A stretch of DNA of 64,000 nucleotides from Chaunax sp. Z400 (GCA_037577475.1 CM075192.1:3723908-3787907), one strand, 5' to 3'; positions 24,709 to 36,990 are shown, counted from the first letter of the stretch. Made by a program: numbers and translations. The notes: generated from the letters alone by a model not told the origin.

Positions 24709-25794
24709 TTACATGGATGTTTGTGTCTGTCTGTATGATTTTTGTCAGGTCACTGCAGCTCAGATAAACACTTCTGGTTAATTGATTGTTGTTCATGATT
24801 TCATGGAAAATTTCAGTTAGTTCTGATGGATTTAAGAGTTTAGTTCAGATAAGATATATTTGCAGTAATGTATTCATCTTCTCTTCTTTTGGTTTTCAAG
24901 CCATTTACGGTCATATATTGGCACATTGTACCTGATGTACAACGTTCCACAAAACTCAACCTAAACTATAAAGATCTTTAAGGATAGATTCACGTTTGTT
25001 CCAATACTTTAAATACTCATAGCCAAACAAACCAATTGTTCATTATAAATGTTGGTCCACTTTACGCTGACCACAAAGAGGAGCCTTATTGAAACAACTT
25101 CAGTTGATAGGGGAGAAAAATCCATCATCCACATCTGTGAAAATGCATTAAAATAATCAACACCAAAATTGAAGCTAATTTGAGGCTTCAGCTGTCAGTT
25201 AGACAAACCTAGAGAAAACCCTTGTTTGTGTTTAGACCCTAGTCTCTCAGCAAGAAAGAAGACAAACAATTTTACATAAAGTTTAAATTCATGTGTTTGA
25301 GGTTGAAAAAAACACCAGGAAATAAACTCTTAGTCGGGGGGGCAGAGTTACATTACATTGCATAATGTCAGGGAACAGTCTGGTGCATTCATTTAAAAGG
25401 GCCTCAAACAGCTATAGAGTTATTATAATGTTTGGATATAAACAATGTTGAATTATGTGACTATTCTACGTCATTGTACCTGAAATAACTACAAAAATCC
25501 TCCCCAACACAAAAATATGTAAACTATACTTACTAAAATATGTTACCATCTCTAATTTGTAGTTGTTTAAGAAACCTAAGTAGTGTACTACTGAGGACAG
25601 GGAAGGCAACACAGATATTAGCCACCTAACAAATTCAATGTCAGTTTAAGTGTTCACTATATTTAGAATATTTTCACCTTGCCGTCAGACAGACTTTTCC
25701 ATAATCATAAAACCCCTCTTAAAAACTCTCATTAAGTTGCATTGGCAGATTGGTGAAAAAGTATTAATAATGAATAGTTTTACATTAGAAAGGT
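24708..25794. other. No recognised gene
   Basis: AT-rich intergenic DNA with no feature that I can support. Confidence 0.4.
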
Positions 25795-27795
25795 TGACTA
25801 CTGTGGTGGCTTGGGGCTCCTGAAGCTTCAGTTTTATTATTATGCATTGAGCCTGCAGCATCTGGCTCACTGGGCATTACCCCCCAAAAGAGCACCACCA
25901 TGGTACGATATAGAGCAGTCTGCTTCAGCCCCTTTCCCCCTGTTGCATTGCTTATCCACCAAATTAGTTAAACACATGAAGGCACATCCGGTGGTATCTC
26001 ATCTTCAGAACAGATGGAGGAAAATTGCAAAGTTGATAGATTTGGATCCGTATTTAAATAAAACCTCAAGTAATTGACTGAATCCAAAGCTACAAGTTGA
26101 CAGACAACCATTTATTTGGAAGGGATGGGTGAAGAGGAGGATTCTTACCTTCAGGGATTTATTTCACTGTTACGGCTAGAAGGAACCCAAGTTGCAGACA
26201 CAAGACACAGGGCAGGTTTAAGGCGTTTATTAAACCAAAGGATCTTCTGAGACTGGACGTGGACCGACAGCTGAGCTTGGAGGTGGCTACAGCGTACTGA
26301 CTGGCTTTGGCAGAATCTGGAGCTGGGTGAGCGTGTGAGACTCCTGGTACCCAGGTCTGAGCAGCAGAGGCAGGGTCTGAGGAACCAGGAGCCGGGCAGG
26401 TGTCACTACTGCGGGCGGAGGAAGAGAGCAGGTCTGAGTAGGGAGTTTACAAAAAGTCTTTTAAAGGTTTTTAAGAAATAATGAGCTAGATCTACTGACT
26501 GAAGCAGAGTTTACAATCTGGAGGGGTGGTGCAGTTGAAATCAGGTCTTTATAGCCGAGCAGATGAACAACACACCAGACACCGCTCCTGAAATTAACAC
26601 ACATTCACACATCTCACAAGCTCAAGGAGGAAGAAGCAGAGGGCCTGACATTAACACAGACATCCTTAAATCATTTGAGCATCTAAAACAATGATTTACC
26701 AAAAACTCAACTTTGGAGGTATCTTCCATTGTCCACTGTGACATCTACTGCAGAACATCTTCAGGTCAGGTGTACAATCTCCAAAGTCAGCAGAACAGCT
26801 TTCTACAATCCTTCAGGTGTTTGGGGAAGGACGAGAAGCTTCTAAATATTAGAAGATGCTATTGGATTATGCAGGGAATAAAACTATTATAGCTCTTAAG
26901 GGAACTTGGGAACGAGATCTGGGTGTATCTTTTGATGAGCAAGAATGGGATGAAATAAGCAGCAACTCTGGAACAATGTCAAGGAATCTGAGGGTGAGAC
27001 TTATTCAATTCAAATTTTTACACTGCTTTTATTGGACCCCAAGCAGATTGTACAGACTGGGTTTGAAGGATTCAGTGTCTTGTTGGAAATGTAATAATGA
27101 TGAAGGTTAACTAGTACATATGCTGTGGGCGTGCCCAAAGATCCACCACCTTTGGATGAAGGTTCACTGTTACATTGCTAATGTTATTAAAAAACCAATT
27201 GTACTTTGTCCAAGGCTGTATATATTGGGAGGGTGCAAGTCGTTGTCTGCTTTTCCAAAGGCTGTGAGGGACTGGACTCAGACTGCTGTTATGATTGGAT
27301 GGCAAATTATCCTCAGGAACTGGAAGAAACCTGGAGAACCTTTTTATCAGGAATGGGTGACTGAACTGGGAAAAGTTGCTACATTGAAAGAACGACATAC
27401 AGGATGCAGAACAAGATGGAAAAGTTTCTTATCAAGTGGGGCATGTATATATCGTTTACATAGGAACCAGGGTAAGACCAGGTTGGAAGCGCTCTGTGTT
27501 TTTGTTTTCTCTCTTCTTCTTTTTTATAAAAAAGAAATTAATTTATATGACATGTTCTTGTTTGATGATCTTTGGTTTCTATGGAACGTTAATTTATCTC
27601 ATCTATTATTCTTCACACAATTGTACTGTGGATAAAAGGTTTACAAACCAGCCAGTGTATTCTCAGGGTGACCCCCTTTGTTTTTGTGAGGGGTAAGGGT
27701 GGGGAATTGTTGTTTGCTTACATGTACTGAATTTCATATGAAGAACTGATGTTTGGTTGATGTGCATCTTGGAAAATAAAAAGTCCAAGTCCTAA
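25795..27795 (+). mobile_element. L1-type LINE, ORF2 C-terminus, interrupted
   Basis: Three in-order blocks of L1 ORF2 C-terminal sequence lie on the + strand. The first (25.80-26.16 kb) contains HLAHWALPPKRAPPW and ends LTFRDLFH. After an inserted LTR-like element the second (26.65-27.11 kb) contains RNLRVRLIQFKFLHCFYWTP and SVSCWKCNNDEG. The third (27.11-27.46 kb) begins MLWACPKIHHLWMKV, the typical 'H-x-W-x-C-P' Cys/His region near the ORF2 end. The 3' end finishes at an AATAAAAAG string near 27775. An in-frame stop separates blocks two and three. It is 5'-truncated and dead. Confidence 0.85.
26168..26650 (-). mobile_element. LTR-like insertion inside L1
   Basis: A 483-bp block begins TGTTACGG and ends CCTGACA, so it has TG...CA borders. 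It sits between L1 coding blocks, flanked by TTCAC on the left and TTAAC on the right, a near-match 5-bp target duplication. On the - strand it holds GGTTTAATAAACGCC, a polyadenylation-type signal as expected in an LTR, so it is probably a solo LTR in - orientation. No internal retroelement genes are present. Confidence 0.55.
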
Positions 27796-28085
27796 AAAAC
27801 AGAAAGGTTAACTACTTTTCTACCTCTTGCCTTTGCTTCCTGCAACCCACATGACAAATTTGAAGTGTATTAAAAATGCCCGCCAACAAACAAAAAAACA
27901 TTTAAATGAAAAGTGTCCCCTGATTAAACACAGATATTGACAAAGTTTGTGGTAAATGGAAGGTTGTTTCTCAAGAAAAATAGATTTGGGGTAAAATTAC
28001 ATTAAATTCCTTTATTTCAGATGTTTGTCATGAGAAGCTGTTTTTTTGTTTTGTTTTTAAGATCAGTTGCCGTGATGACACATCA

Positions 28086-28094
28086 CTATAAAAG
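28086..28094 (+). promoter_or_regulatory. TATA box of HMG-box gene
   Basis: CTATAAAAG lies about 145 bases before a perfect splice donor (GTAAGT at 28233). Just upstream is the near-palindrome GTGATGACACATCAC. The exon between (about 28115-28232) would be a non-coding first exon. The start of transcription is inferred from spacing only. Confidence 0.6.
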
Positions 28095-28114
28095 CTGTCG
28101 GTATGATTCTTTGA

Positions 28115-28232
28115 TCCACTTTCACCAGCAGCCTTTACAGTGAAAGTAACTGACATTTTTGAGAGACATATTTCAACATCTATCAGAAAAGTGATCATCG
28201 TTGGTGAACTACATCTTCAGTGAAAGCAGAAA
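28115..28232 (+). other. Non-coding exon 1 of HMG-box gene
   Basis: Predicted from the TATA box upstream and the consensus donor AA|GTAAGTAA at 28233. No ATG-initiated frame continues into exon 2. Intron 1 contains a short GCTAAC/GCTAAT tandem repeat (28275-28310). Confidence 0.5.
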
Positions 28233-28930
28233 GTAAGTAAAACAGATTTTACCTACAGTAGTTTGATGTTTTAATGCTAACGCTAATGCTAATGCTAACG
28301 CTAAGTTAGCTACATCTGACCCTTTAAGCTCACAGTTAAATAAAAAAGTAAATGTTTTTCCACATTTAGCAAACATTTTTCATCAGTCTTAGTATAGTTT
28401 TAATCAATATAACACAAGTTTTTCTGAACTACAAGAATTGTTGGAGAAAGTTAAGAAACTCACTGGGATGTTGGCTAATGGTTTAATACTCATGACCCAC
28501 TGGTGGAAGAAGTATTCACAGACTTTACTCAAGTAGAAGTACCTGCAGTAATACTGCTGGTTAAATCCAACATTTTACTTAGTGAAGTCTGGAGATTGTT
28601 ATCAGCCAAATAGCTTCAAATTAAAAGTAGTCATCCTGCAGATTGGCTCCTTTCAAAGTTACACCATATATTATTATTATATTATTACTAATGATTCATC
28701 AGCATCTCTAAATACTGAAACAAATGACTTCATTTATTGTTGTTTAGTTTCATATTCCATAATTTTCATAAAACTAATCATATTACATTTTATTTTATTA
28801 ACTTTTTTTATCATGTAGATGTGTTTATATTTCCTGATAATCAATCATAATTATTATTATTCTGTTATTATTATTAGAAGTATAAGTAGTAGTATTAAGC
28901 ATTCTGTTATCTCTCTTATCTGCCAATCAG

Positions 28931-31302
28931 ATGGAAAACATTGATGAGCTTCAGCGTTTCCTGGAGGAGATGGTTGGGGCAGACGTTCTCTCCCAACTTG
29001 AGGCGGAGATGTGTGATCTGTTGGGGGACACGTTACCCTCTAACTCCTCGTTCTTCTCCTGAACCCACCGTCTACGAGGAGCCTGACCTCATGTCCTGTC
29101 TGGAGGAAGGAGGTCAGTGCCTCCACCTGGGAGCAGCTCCAGCACAGAACGACCAACAGGCTGCTCCCATCGTCCCTGATGGGATCCAGAGCCAGGAACA
29201 GGTAAGCCAGTGGAATCGTAAATCCTGTTCTGTGTTTGAAAATGTGTTCTGTGTTGGTTTACAGTGAAGATTGTGAACATTTAGGATGAGTGTTGGTCTT
29301 TGAAATCATTTTTTAGTGTGTGTATCATGGCTGGCTAACCCTCCCTCTCTCTTCACAGTACCTGACATATGAGGAGGTCATGAACCAGCTGGAAGCAGCC
29401 CTCTTCTACCCTCCTCCTCCCCCTCAAAAGCCCTCATTTGAGGTCCCTCTCCAGGAAGCAGCCCCCATCTACCCCCAAACTCTTCCTCCTCCTCAAACGC
29501 CCTTCCTTGAGGTCCCTCTCCCAGCAGCAGACTTCTTCGACCTTCCACCTCTTCTTCCTCCTAGAAATCCCTTCCTTGAGGTCCCTCTTCTGGCAGCAGG
29601 CTGCTTCTACCCTGCAGCTCCTCCACGCCCAGTAAGACCCTGTTAAACACTCTAAAGTTGTACAGTCTTTAGTCTAAAAGCTTTACTTAGGATAGATACA
29701 CAGTTTATTAAAAGTCTGTCTACTGCAGATTCCCTGGTGTCAAGTTCACCTTAAAACTGGACTGAACTGCAGGTGAATTAGATCAATTAATCTATAACAC
29801 TGATCAGATTTTCTTTTAGTGATGTGACTGGATGTGAAACAGGTTTGTAGCAGTTTGACAGGAGTCTGTAACCAGTTATTTAGTAATACCAGTAACATCC
29901 ACCAGTGAGAATCAGACAGACCAGATCACTGTTGATAACAAGACTTAGAGGTTAAGGTTTGTTTTAATCAGGTTGGGACTCATCAATAAGACTCTCTCTG
30001 ACTCTGACACCTTAGTCACATGACCTCACTGCAGCTTGTCTGATCACCTGTCCTGTGTGTGTTTGTGTCTCCAGTATGACAACATTCCAGTGGTGAAGGT
30101 CCCGGTGACGATGACACCAAGCCTTCATCCTGTTGGTTTTCTGTAAGTAACACACACATACATGAGTGAACACAGCTGCTGAGCTTCTCTTTGTATCTTC
30201 TCACACTCTTCCTCTGATCTGAAATATCTCTGTCTCTCTCTCTCTGTGTAGGGATGGAGGGGTGATGTACAGCATTGGTGGACTCCCCCTCACTCCACCT
30301 CCATCTGCTTCTCCCCAGCTGAACACCTCCACGTCAAAGTAAGTGCTGTCTGTCCAGTTTGGGTCCACATGTACCTTTCTCTCTTGTGATTGGCTCATGA
30401 TCTGTGGTAGTGGACCATAAAAACAGACTATATCTGATTTCTTGCAGCTGTTGTCTGATCGCAGGTGTTATTAATCTACCACGATGTCAAAGAGAATATT
30501 ATTCAAATCAATGTCTTTTAATGGGTTTCAATGTAACACAACACAAGGATGGATTTTACTCATGTCTTGTATTCTTCTTACTTTACTGTCGCCTTCTAAA
30601 ATTACTCTCACAGTTTAACTCGTGTCCACCTTCCCTGTATTTTGCTTTATTCTTGTAGAACCAGAAAGCGGAAGAAGCAACAGGACGACGGCTATGTGAA
30701 AAAGCCACCAAACGCCTTCATGCTTTACATCAAGGAGCAGCGGCCAATAATCAAGGCCAAGATGAAAAGCAGCGACCGCAGGACCATCACCACAGTCCTG
30801 GGAGAGATGGTCAGTGTGTCTGCTTTCACACATGATCTACATTTATTGTCACATGTGCACAGAAGATATTTAAACTGAGGGTTTCCAGCGTTTCATGACA
30901 TAAATGTTCTGGGGGAGTTTGCCCTGAGAGCCTGCACTCATTCATTGATCTGTCTTCATATTTATGCATCTGTTGACATGTTAATGTGCAGCAGGCCTCT
31001 GTAGGTGTGTGTAGTTGTGTATGGGTGTTTGTGCTGACAGCATGTGGTTGTGTGTTTACAGTGGACAGCGATGTCCTCTCAACAGCAGGAGAGGTATTTC
31101 CAGCAGTCCCACAGACTGAGACGCCTCCACCAGCAGCAGTACCCGGACTGGACCCCCAACAGTGTATGTATATGTGTGTGTGTTCACTGTGCTGACTTCA
31201 AACTCAACATGTTTCCATCACTACACCAGAGCTGATGAAACAAAGTCAGTGAAAAATGTCTTCTGTGTTTCTCTGTAGAGCAAAAAGAGGAAGAGCGACT
31301 AA
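28931..31302 (+). CDS. TCF/LEF-type HMG-box protein with a 1-base frame break in first coding exon
   Basis: Seven coding exons: 28931-29201, 29359-29631, 30075-30142, 30252-30338, 30659-30809, 31062-31163, 31279-31302, all with good GT-AG borders and consistent phases. The HMG box (two exons) reads YVKKPPNAFMLYIKEQRP, TVLGEM then WTAMSSQQQERYFQQS and YPDWTP, with a basic tail KKRKSD. The subfamily is TCF/LEF (KKPLNAFMLYMKE, LYPGW and a KKKRK tail), although the box is diverged. A basic TRKRKK cluster precedes it. The N-terminus is acidic (ENIDELQRFLEEMVG); exon 3 is proline-rich with three copies of an EVPL module. No beta-catenin-binding motif was recognised. The exons total 976 bases, one more than 325 codons: the ATG frame meets TGA at 29060 and the rest continues one base over. 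It would be a 324-residue nuclear DNA-binding protein if the extra base is a reading error or is absent in other alleles. Confidence 0.85.
29395..29630 (+). repeat. Threefold proline-rich coding repeat in HMG-box gene
   Basis: Within coding exon 3, three units of about 20-22 codons repeat the pattern P-F/S-L/F-EVPL followed by an Ala/acidic stretch, a F/I-Y/D-x-P turn and a PPP run. The DNA copies (for example CTTGAGGTCCCTCTC) are still very similar, so the expansion is fairly recent. Confidence 0.8.
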
Positions 31303-31580
31303 GGACCAGGATACTCCTGTTTTTAAGGTGAGACAATATTTCTGTTCATCAGTGTTTTTATCTGACATTCCATGTAAACTCCATGACATTTGATAAAGTT
31401 AGATCACAGATTGTTAAAATACACAGACTTCACATACACAATAATTCAGGTTGTGGAGGGGGAATGAGGACACTTAGACGTTCAATATTAAAATGCTTAT
31501 GTGAGTTTCTGTTTTTGTGTGTTTGCAGGTGTCACTGTGATGAACCGCCGTCCTCAACTCCTGGGATTAAGATTTAGATA
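31303..31580 (+). other. 3' untranslated region of HMG-box gene
   Basis: After the TAA, a possible untranslated intron runs from a donor at about 31327 (AAG|GTGAGA) to an acceptor ending TTTGCAG at about 31529. The transcript end would then fall in the AT-rich minisatellite. No AATAAA was noted before it, so the end is uncertain. Confidence 0.4.
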
Positions 31581-31704
31581 GTCAATTTATTAGAATTAGA
31601 TTGTAGATATATTTAATATAGATTATAAGCATGCTATAATTAGATTTAAATATATTCTGAGTAGACGGTAAGTATATAATTGTTAGATTGTAAATATATT
31701 ATAA
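31581..31704. repeat. AT-rich minisatellite, left part
   Basis: Diverged units of about 22-24 bases built on TATTATAATTAGATTGTAAA. The block from about 31606 to 31708 recurs nearly unchanged at about 32712-32818, on the other side of the LINE insertion. Confidence 0.8.
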
Positions 31705-32610
31705 TTATAAGATAAGATAAGATAAGATAAGATAAGATATCCCTTTATTAGTCCCACAGTGGGGAAATTTACAATATTGCAGCAGCACAGTGTACGAAAA
31801 ACACAGCAGGAGGAGGGGAAATAACATTTAAAAAAATACAATACAATAAAGGAGGGGGGTAAAGTGTCTCAAAAATATTTCACAGTATTACAAAAAGTGT
31901 CTCAGTAATTCACACAAGTACTACAAATAGTTAGGTCTACTGGGAGCAGTGCTGATTATACAGTCTAACAGCTGCAGGAAGGAAAGACTTGCGAAAGCGC
32001 TCCTTCACGCACTTTGGGTGAAGCAACCTGTCGCTGAAGGAGCTCTCCAGTGCTGTTACTCGGTCCCGCATCGGGTGGGAGTGATTGTCCATTATGGATG
32101 ACAGCTTAGTTGTCATCCTCCTTCCTCCCACCACCTCCACTGGGTCCAGTGGGCATCCCAGGACAGAGCTGGCCTTCCTTATCAGTTTGTCGAGTCTTTT
32201 CCTGTCCGACACTGAGATGCCGCTGCCCCAGCAGACCACACCATAAAAAATGGCTGATGCCACCACGGTGTCGTAAAATGTCTTGAGGAGTGCTCCCTGC
32301 ACTCCAAAGGACCTCAGTCTCCTGAGCAGATAGAGTCTGCTCTGGCCTTTCCTATAAAGTGCAGTGGTATTGTCTGTCCAGTCCAGTTTATTGTTCAGGT
32401 GAACACCCAGGTACTTATAAGATGTCACCATCTCAATGTCTGTTCCCTGAATATTCACCGGGTCCGGGGGGGGAGTGTGTGTGCCTGCGGAAATCCACCA
32501 CCAGTTCCTTGGTTTTCCCTGCATTGATCTGGAGTTGGTTCCGCTGGCACCAGTCCACAAAGTCCTGCGTCAGTTCTCTGTATTCCCTGTCGTCCCCATC
32601 TGTGATGAGA
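31705..32610 (-). mobile_element. 5'-truncated L2-like LINE
   Basis: On the - strand, about 32608 to 31940 encodes the end of a jockey-superfamily reverse transcriptase: NAGKTKELVVDFRR, then YKYLGVHLNNKLDW, SRLYLLRRLRSFG and FRKSFLPAAVRLYNQ. A single frameshift at a G run near 32470 splits it. The 3' end carries a (CTTAT)n tail, seen on the + strand as ATAAGATAAGATAAG at 31705-31740. It sits inside the AT minisatellite. Confidence 0.9.
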
Positions 32611-33223
32611 ATATATATATATATTGTATATATATATACAATATATTGTAAATATATTCTAGTTATATTGAAAAACATCATAATTACATTGTAAATATAT
32701 TATAATTAGATTTTAAATATATTTAACATAGATTATGAGCATGCTATAATTAGATTTAAATATATTCTAATTAGACGGTAAGTATATGATTGTTAGATTG
32801 TAAATATATTATAATTATATTGTAAATATATTGTAGTTATATTCAAATACATCATGATTAGATTGTAACTATATTATAATTAGATTTTAAATATATTTTA
32901 ATTACACTCAAATGTATTATAATTAGATTGCAAATATATTATAGTTTGACTTTAAATATATTTTAATTAGACTCGGATGTATTATAATTAGATTGCAAAT
33001 ATGTTCTAATTAGATTGTAAGCATATTGCATATAGACTATATTTTAATAACATTTTGAAAATATTATAATTAAATTATAAATATGTTCTAATTAGATTCA
33101 AATATATTATAATTAGATTATTGATATATTATAATTATATTTTTAAATATGTTCTAATTAGATTGTAGATATACTGTATTGCAAATAGTCTATAAATTTA
33201 TCACAATTACATTAAATTTCCCC

Positions 33224-33254
<31 letters not shown>

Positions 33255-33470
33255 CCCTATGTATCTCCTCATCTTTCTCTCTCTCTCTCTCTCTCTTTAA
33301 CAGATTCCAATTTAGATTGTGAATAGATTAAATTTATCATGATTACATTTAAATATATTCTAAATGGATTGTAAAAGTATTGAATATAGATTCTAAGTAT
33401 ATTTTAAATAGACTATTATAATGTATTATAATTATACTTAATGTTTAATAAAGAAAATAATAATTAAAAA
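32611..33470. repeat. AT-rich minisatellite, right part
   Basis: About 860 bases of diverged TATATTATAATTAGATTG-type units, interrupted by two (CT)n stretches at about 33228-33253 and 33275-33296. It continues the array to the left of the LINE. Confidence 0.85.
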
Positions 33471-36400
33471 CAACATATGGAGTGTATGAGTTTTCAGTAT
33501 TAGACAAATAAGTCATGGTGAAGGTTTTCATCTGAACATACTGTGTATTATAAACACTACTGTGACTTATGAGTGTTTAAGGAACATGAGGTAACACCAG
33601 CTGCTGATCGATCAGTAAACTACAAACCAATCAGACAGCACATACAAAGGGACGCTCCATAATGCAGTCACTGAGGACACGGCAGAACTGTAAGCTGCAG
33701 TTTTTACATACTAACAAATGTCATGTAATAATCCTAAAATCACATAATCATTGTCTACGATAAACATGTTTGGGCAGAACACACCTGCCAGACGTGGCTG
33801 TAGGGTTGTAGAACTAGGAAGGTCCAAAAACTGAGCTTGATACATTGATTTTCCTGATCTGCATGTTAAATATCTGAAGGACAAAAATCTGATAACAATA
33901 GTTTTAAATCCATGTCAATGAGCAGAAGCATAAATGATCTGAACATCTGAAAATGAATGGAAAACATCTGAAAATGAAAGAAAAACATCTGAAAATGAAT
34001 GTTGACAATGTTTAAATTGTTCATGTAAAGGAAAATTCACAAGGGTTTTTTAGACCGGTGGGTTTGTGGACATCAGGACTGTAATGTTGTTAAAGCTGAG
34101 GCTCAGTTGTGTTTGACTTCCTCATGCAGCGGTTTGTTTGATGTGTTTGCAGAATCAAGCAGTCTGTTATAATACTGACAGCTGTATAGTTTGTCTACCT
34201 AGATTAACAGCTCAATCAGAACAATGTGTAACATACAGGCTTAAACTATTTTATTCATGTCCTCTTTGATTGCATTCAGAGTTAAATGTTCCTGCTGTTT
34301 ATGTTTAGCTAATGCATTAAAATGTGGAGTGATTAAAATAATGACACAGTAAATGATAAGGACTTAGCAGGACAGGGACATAAAGAATAGGGACCAAGAC
34401 AAGGACGTCTCATTTGTCTAAAAACATGACTCCACCATCCTTACACATCTTTCTTCCATCTTTCCTCACATCTTCAGTGGAGAGTCCCAAAGTGAGGGAA
34501 ACTAGGATTCAGTTTCATTTGACAAGATAGTAAATGAGTGTATTATATTAAACAATTCCTAGATAAGCACAGAACAATCACCTCGGGTTATATATTGAGT
34601 TTTGATGGCATCCTATGCTAAAACACTCTTGGTGTTGGTGGCAGTGATACTGCATGTAGACAAGTGTCCTGATTGGCTACAGCACCCTTCAATCAAATGA
34701 CTGAGCGCTGAGTGTGTTTTTATAAGCCTATATAGAAGAAATATCATCAAAGATCATCAATAGCTTTTCAGACTTCAGCCCTGCACTGTTGTCAGGGAAA
34801 CAAACAAGGCAACAATTTCCATACAAACCGCTGCATCAACTTTTACATGTCGAGGGAGCTTGACATGCTAGCAACACACCTGCACAGACACTGGCTTCTC
34901 TCAAACATCATTAGCTGTTGAGCAGATTACATTAGCCACCTGTTGCTGCCTGCCTACCTGTGTGTGTGAGTGTGTGTGACTTTCATGTTAATAACATATT
35001 TCTTTCATTCAGCATAAACACGGGTCCCACAGACTCAAACACACTTCTTAGTTATTATAAGAAATTTGAATGTACCTGTTAGAACCCACAGCAGGAGTGT
35101 GTGACGAGGACCTTCATTTGAAGACATGGGTATGAACTTTAGAGTATATTTCAAAGACTCAACTTCTTTTATAGAGTTTCTATAATAAACACACAACTAT
35201 TTCATATCAGTCTACATGTTTAAATGTGAGTCTTTGTACACATGCAAAATAAAAAGGCTGTTTTCTTATCAACATTCTTTTGTTACGTTACTACTTTACT
35301 GGAATATTTAATGGAGTCTGAGATAGGACAAGTAAACATTTCTTTATACAGTACATCAGGTTCAAAGGCTTTGGATGAGAAAATATGTGTTTGACTTATT
35401 GTGAATAAAACACAGTTACAGGTCAACAGAGGTCGATGCCACAGAACTTCTTATAAGTGTTATGTACAGAAGAAAGTCCATGTCAATATCACTAACATCA
35501 CATCCAAAAAATAATACATGCTAGCCTCCATTGTTTTCACACACACACCTGTATGCTCATGTCAAAGCAGAGTTCAGTTCAGACTCATTGAGCTGAACCT
35601 TCTGCATACAGAGGAGGAAATAAGACTCGTTTAGTTTAGAATAAACTCTGATGTTTGGCTGCAGTATAAATGAGTTAGAAAGTGTGGAACTCTTTCATCA
35701 CTCCTAACAACCCTGATGCCAGGGAAAACAAGCAGGGTGTGGCCCTATGAGGAGGCTCTCTGGGCCCCTTTCCTCCCCTGATCTGAGTGTCTCAAAGATC
35801 TTTGAATTATTTTACAAAATATTTGTCACTAATGAACTTTTAAACAAGAAATATCAATCTGTGGTTAATATTAAGTGTGATATTTCACAACATTTCAACC
35901 CTGTGTTCTCGTTGTAATGTCACCTACATCTACGTTTCCTCTGTCTAATCAGGTTAGTATCATCATTTTGTTCATGTACTTATGATTGTCAGGCAATGCT
36001 AAATCAGAAGTGCATTCAGAAAGAGCAAACCTCCGTCGAGTCCAGTGATCCATTTTTCCATGATAATAGAAATGAGAAATCATCATCAGAAATCCAGCAA
36101 TGTGGTCCCTTCCTGCAGAGATGCATGGAGTTGTGGGTGTTTCACTGCCGTGAAACAATCAGAAAATACTTTTTTATTCCTCAGATTCGCTGCTTTGTTG
36201 ATGTTCCTCTCTTCAAACACAGTCTAACTCCCTCGACTGGCTCGACTAGGAGACCCTTGTTCCATGTCCTCGGTAGCATTAGGAGATGATGAGGACCTGC
36301 TGCTGCTTCATTCTCTGGCTGTTTCAAAGATATGCATGTTGTTCAGCTTTGTTAGTATAAATAGATAATGTACCATTTTTGGTGTGAGACTTATTCATTT

Positions 36401-36700
36401 AAAGTAGCCAAGAGAGGACATACCTCCACCTGTAAACACAGAAGGGCCTAAAATGCTAACATTACAAGCTTCACTATCTGCATGAATCTGCATAATCAGT
36501 CTGTTTCACCTTATAACCCAAGTAAAAACAGTTCATCTGAATGTATAATAAGACAACAGATAACAAAGGATTGTGATGACAAGCAGGAAAAATGAGATTG
36601 TTTGAGTTTTATTTGCATCTGTGTTTCAACAACTAACAACAATCAAATAGTTTGCTGCCTTTATTTCATTTAAACTGTGACATTCTGTACTAGGATATAT
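33471..36700. other. Gene-free stretch
   Basis: No exon or transposon recognised in 3.2 kb. A short triplication of AACATCTGAAAATGAA occurs near 33945-34000. Confidence 0.45.
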
Positions 36701-36714
36701 GTTTAATGTTTATC

Positions 36715-36990
36715 TTCTTTGCCTATTGATCTACACTGCACCCAAACCCCAACACCTATCCCTGCAGGTGGTGAGACCACAGGGGCTCGATACCATGAAG
36801 CTTTTTTGGGCTGTGCCCGACCAAGCCCCATGGGTAAAGGCTCAGCCACCAGACGCTCATTGACGAGCTCCCCTCCCTTATCTGGCTCCTCCCTAATCAG
36901 GCCAAGATGCCAAAGGTTCCCTCTAGCTGATTCATTGGGGTCTTCAACTGTTGCCACCGAGACCCGAAGCGGAAGGACATGTATGGATGG
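36715..36990. repeat. Dispersed fish repeat fragment
   Basis: The string GGGCTGTGCCCGACCAAGCC, then CCATGGGTAAAGGCTCAGCC and ACCAGACGCTCATTGACGAG, belongs to a repeat I recognise as frequent in teleost sequence, probably retroposon-derived. Both strands are open here (91 and 112 codons), but no domain is evident and I do not call a gene. Confidence 0.5.

Noticed and set aside
28941..29267. Separate gene starting at ATG 28941
   Set aside because: It is the downstream frame of the HMG-box exon read upstream of the frame break; its first 35 residues are Arg/Trp/Ser-rich and not protein-like, whereas the 28931 frame is. It is mentioned instead as an alternative start.
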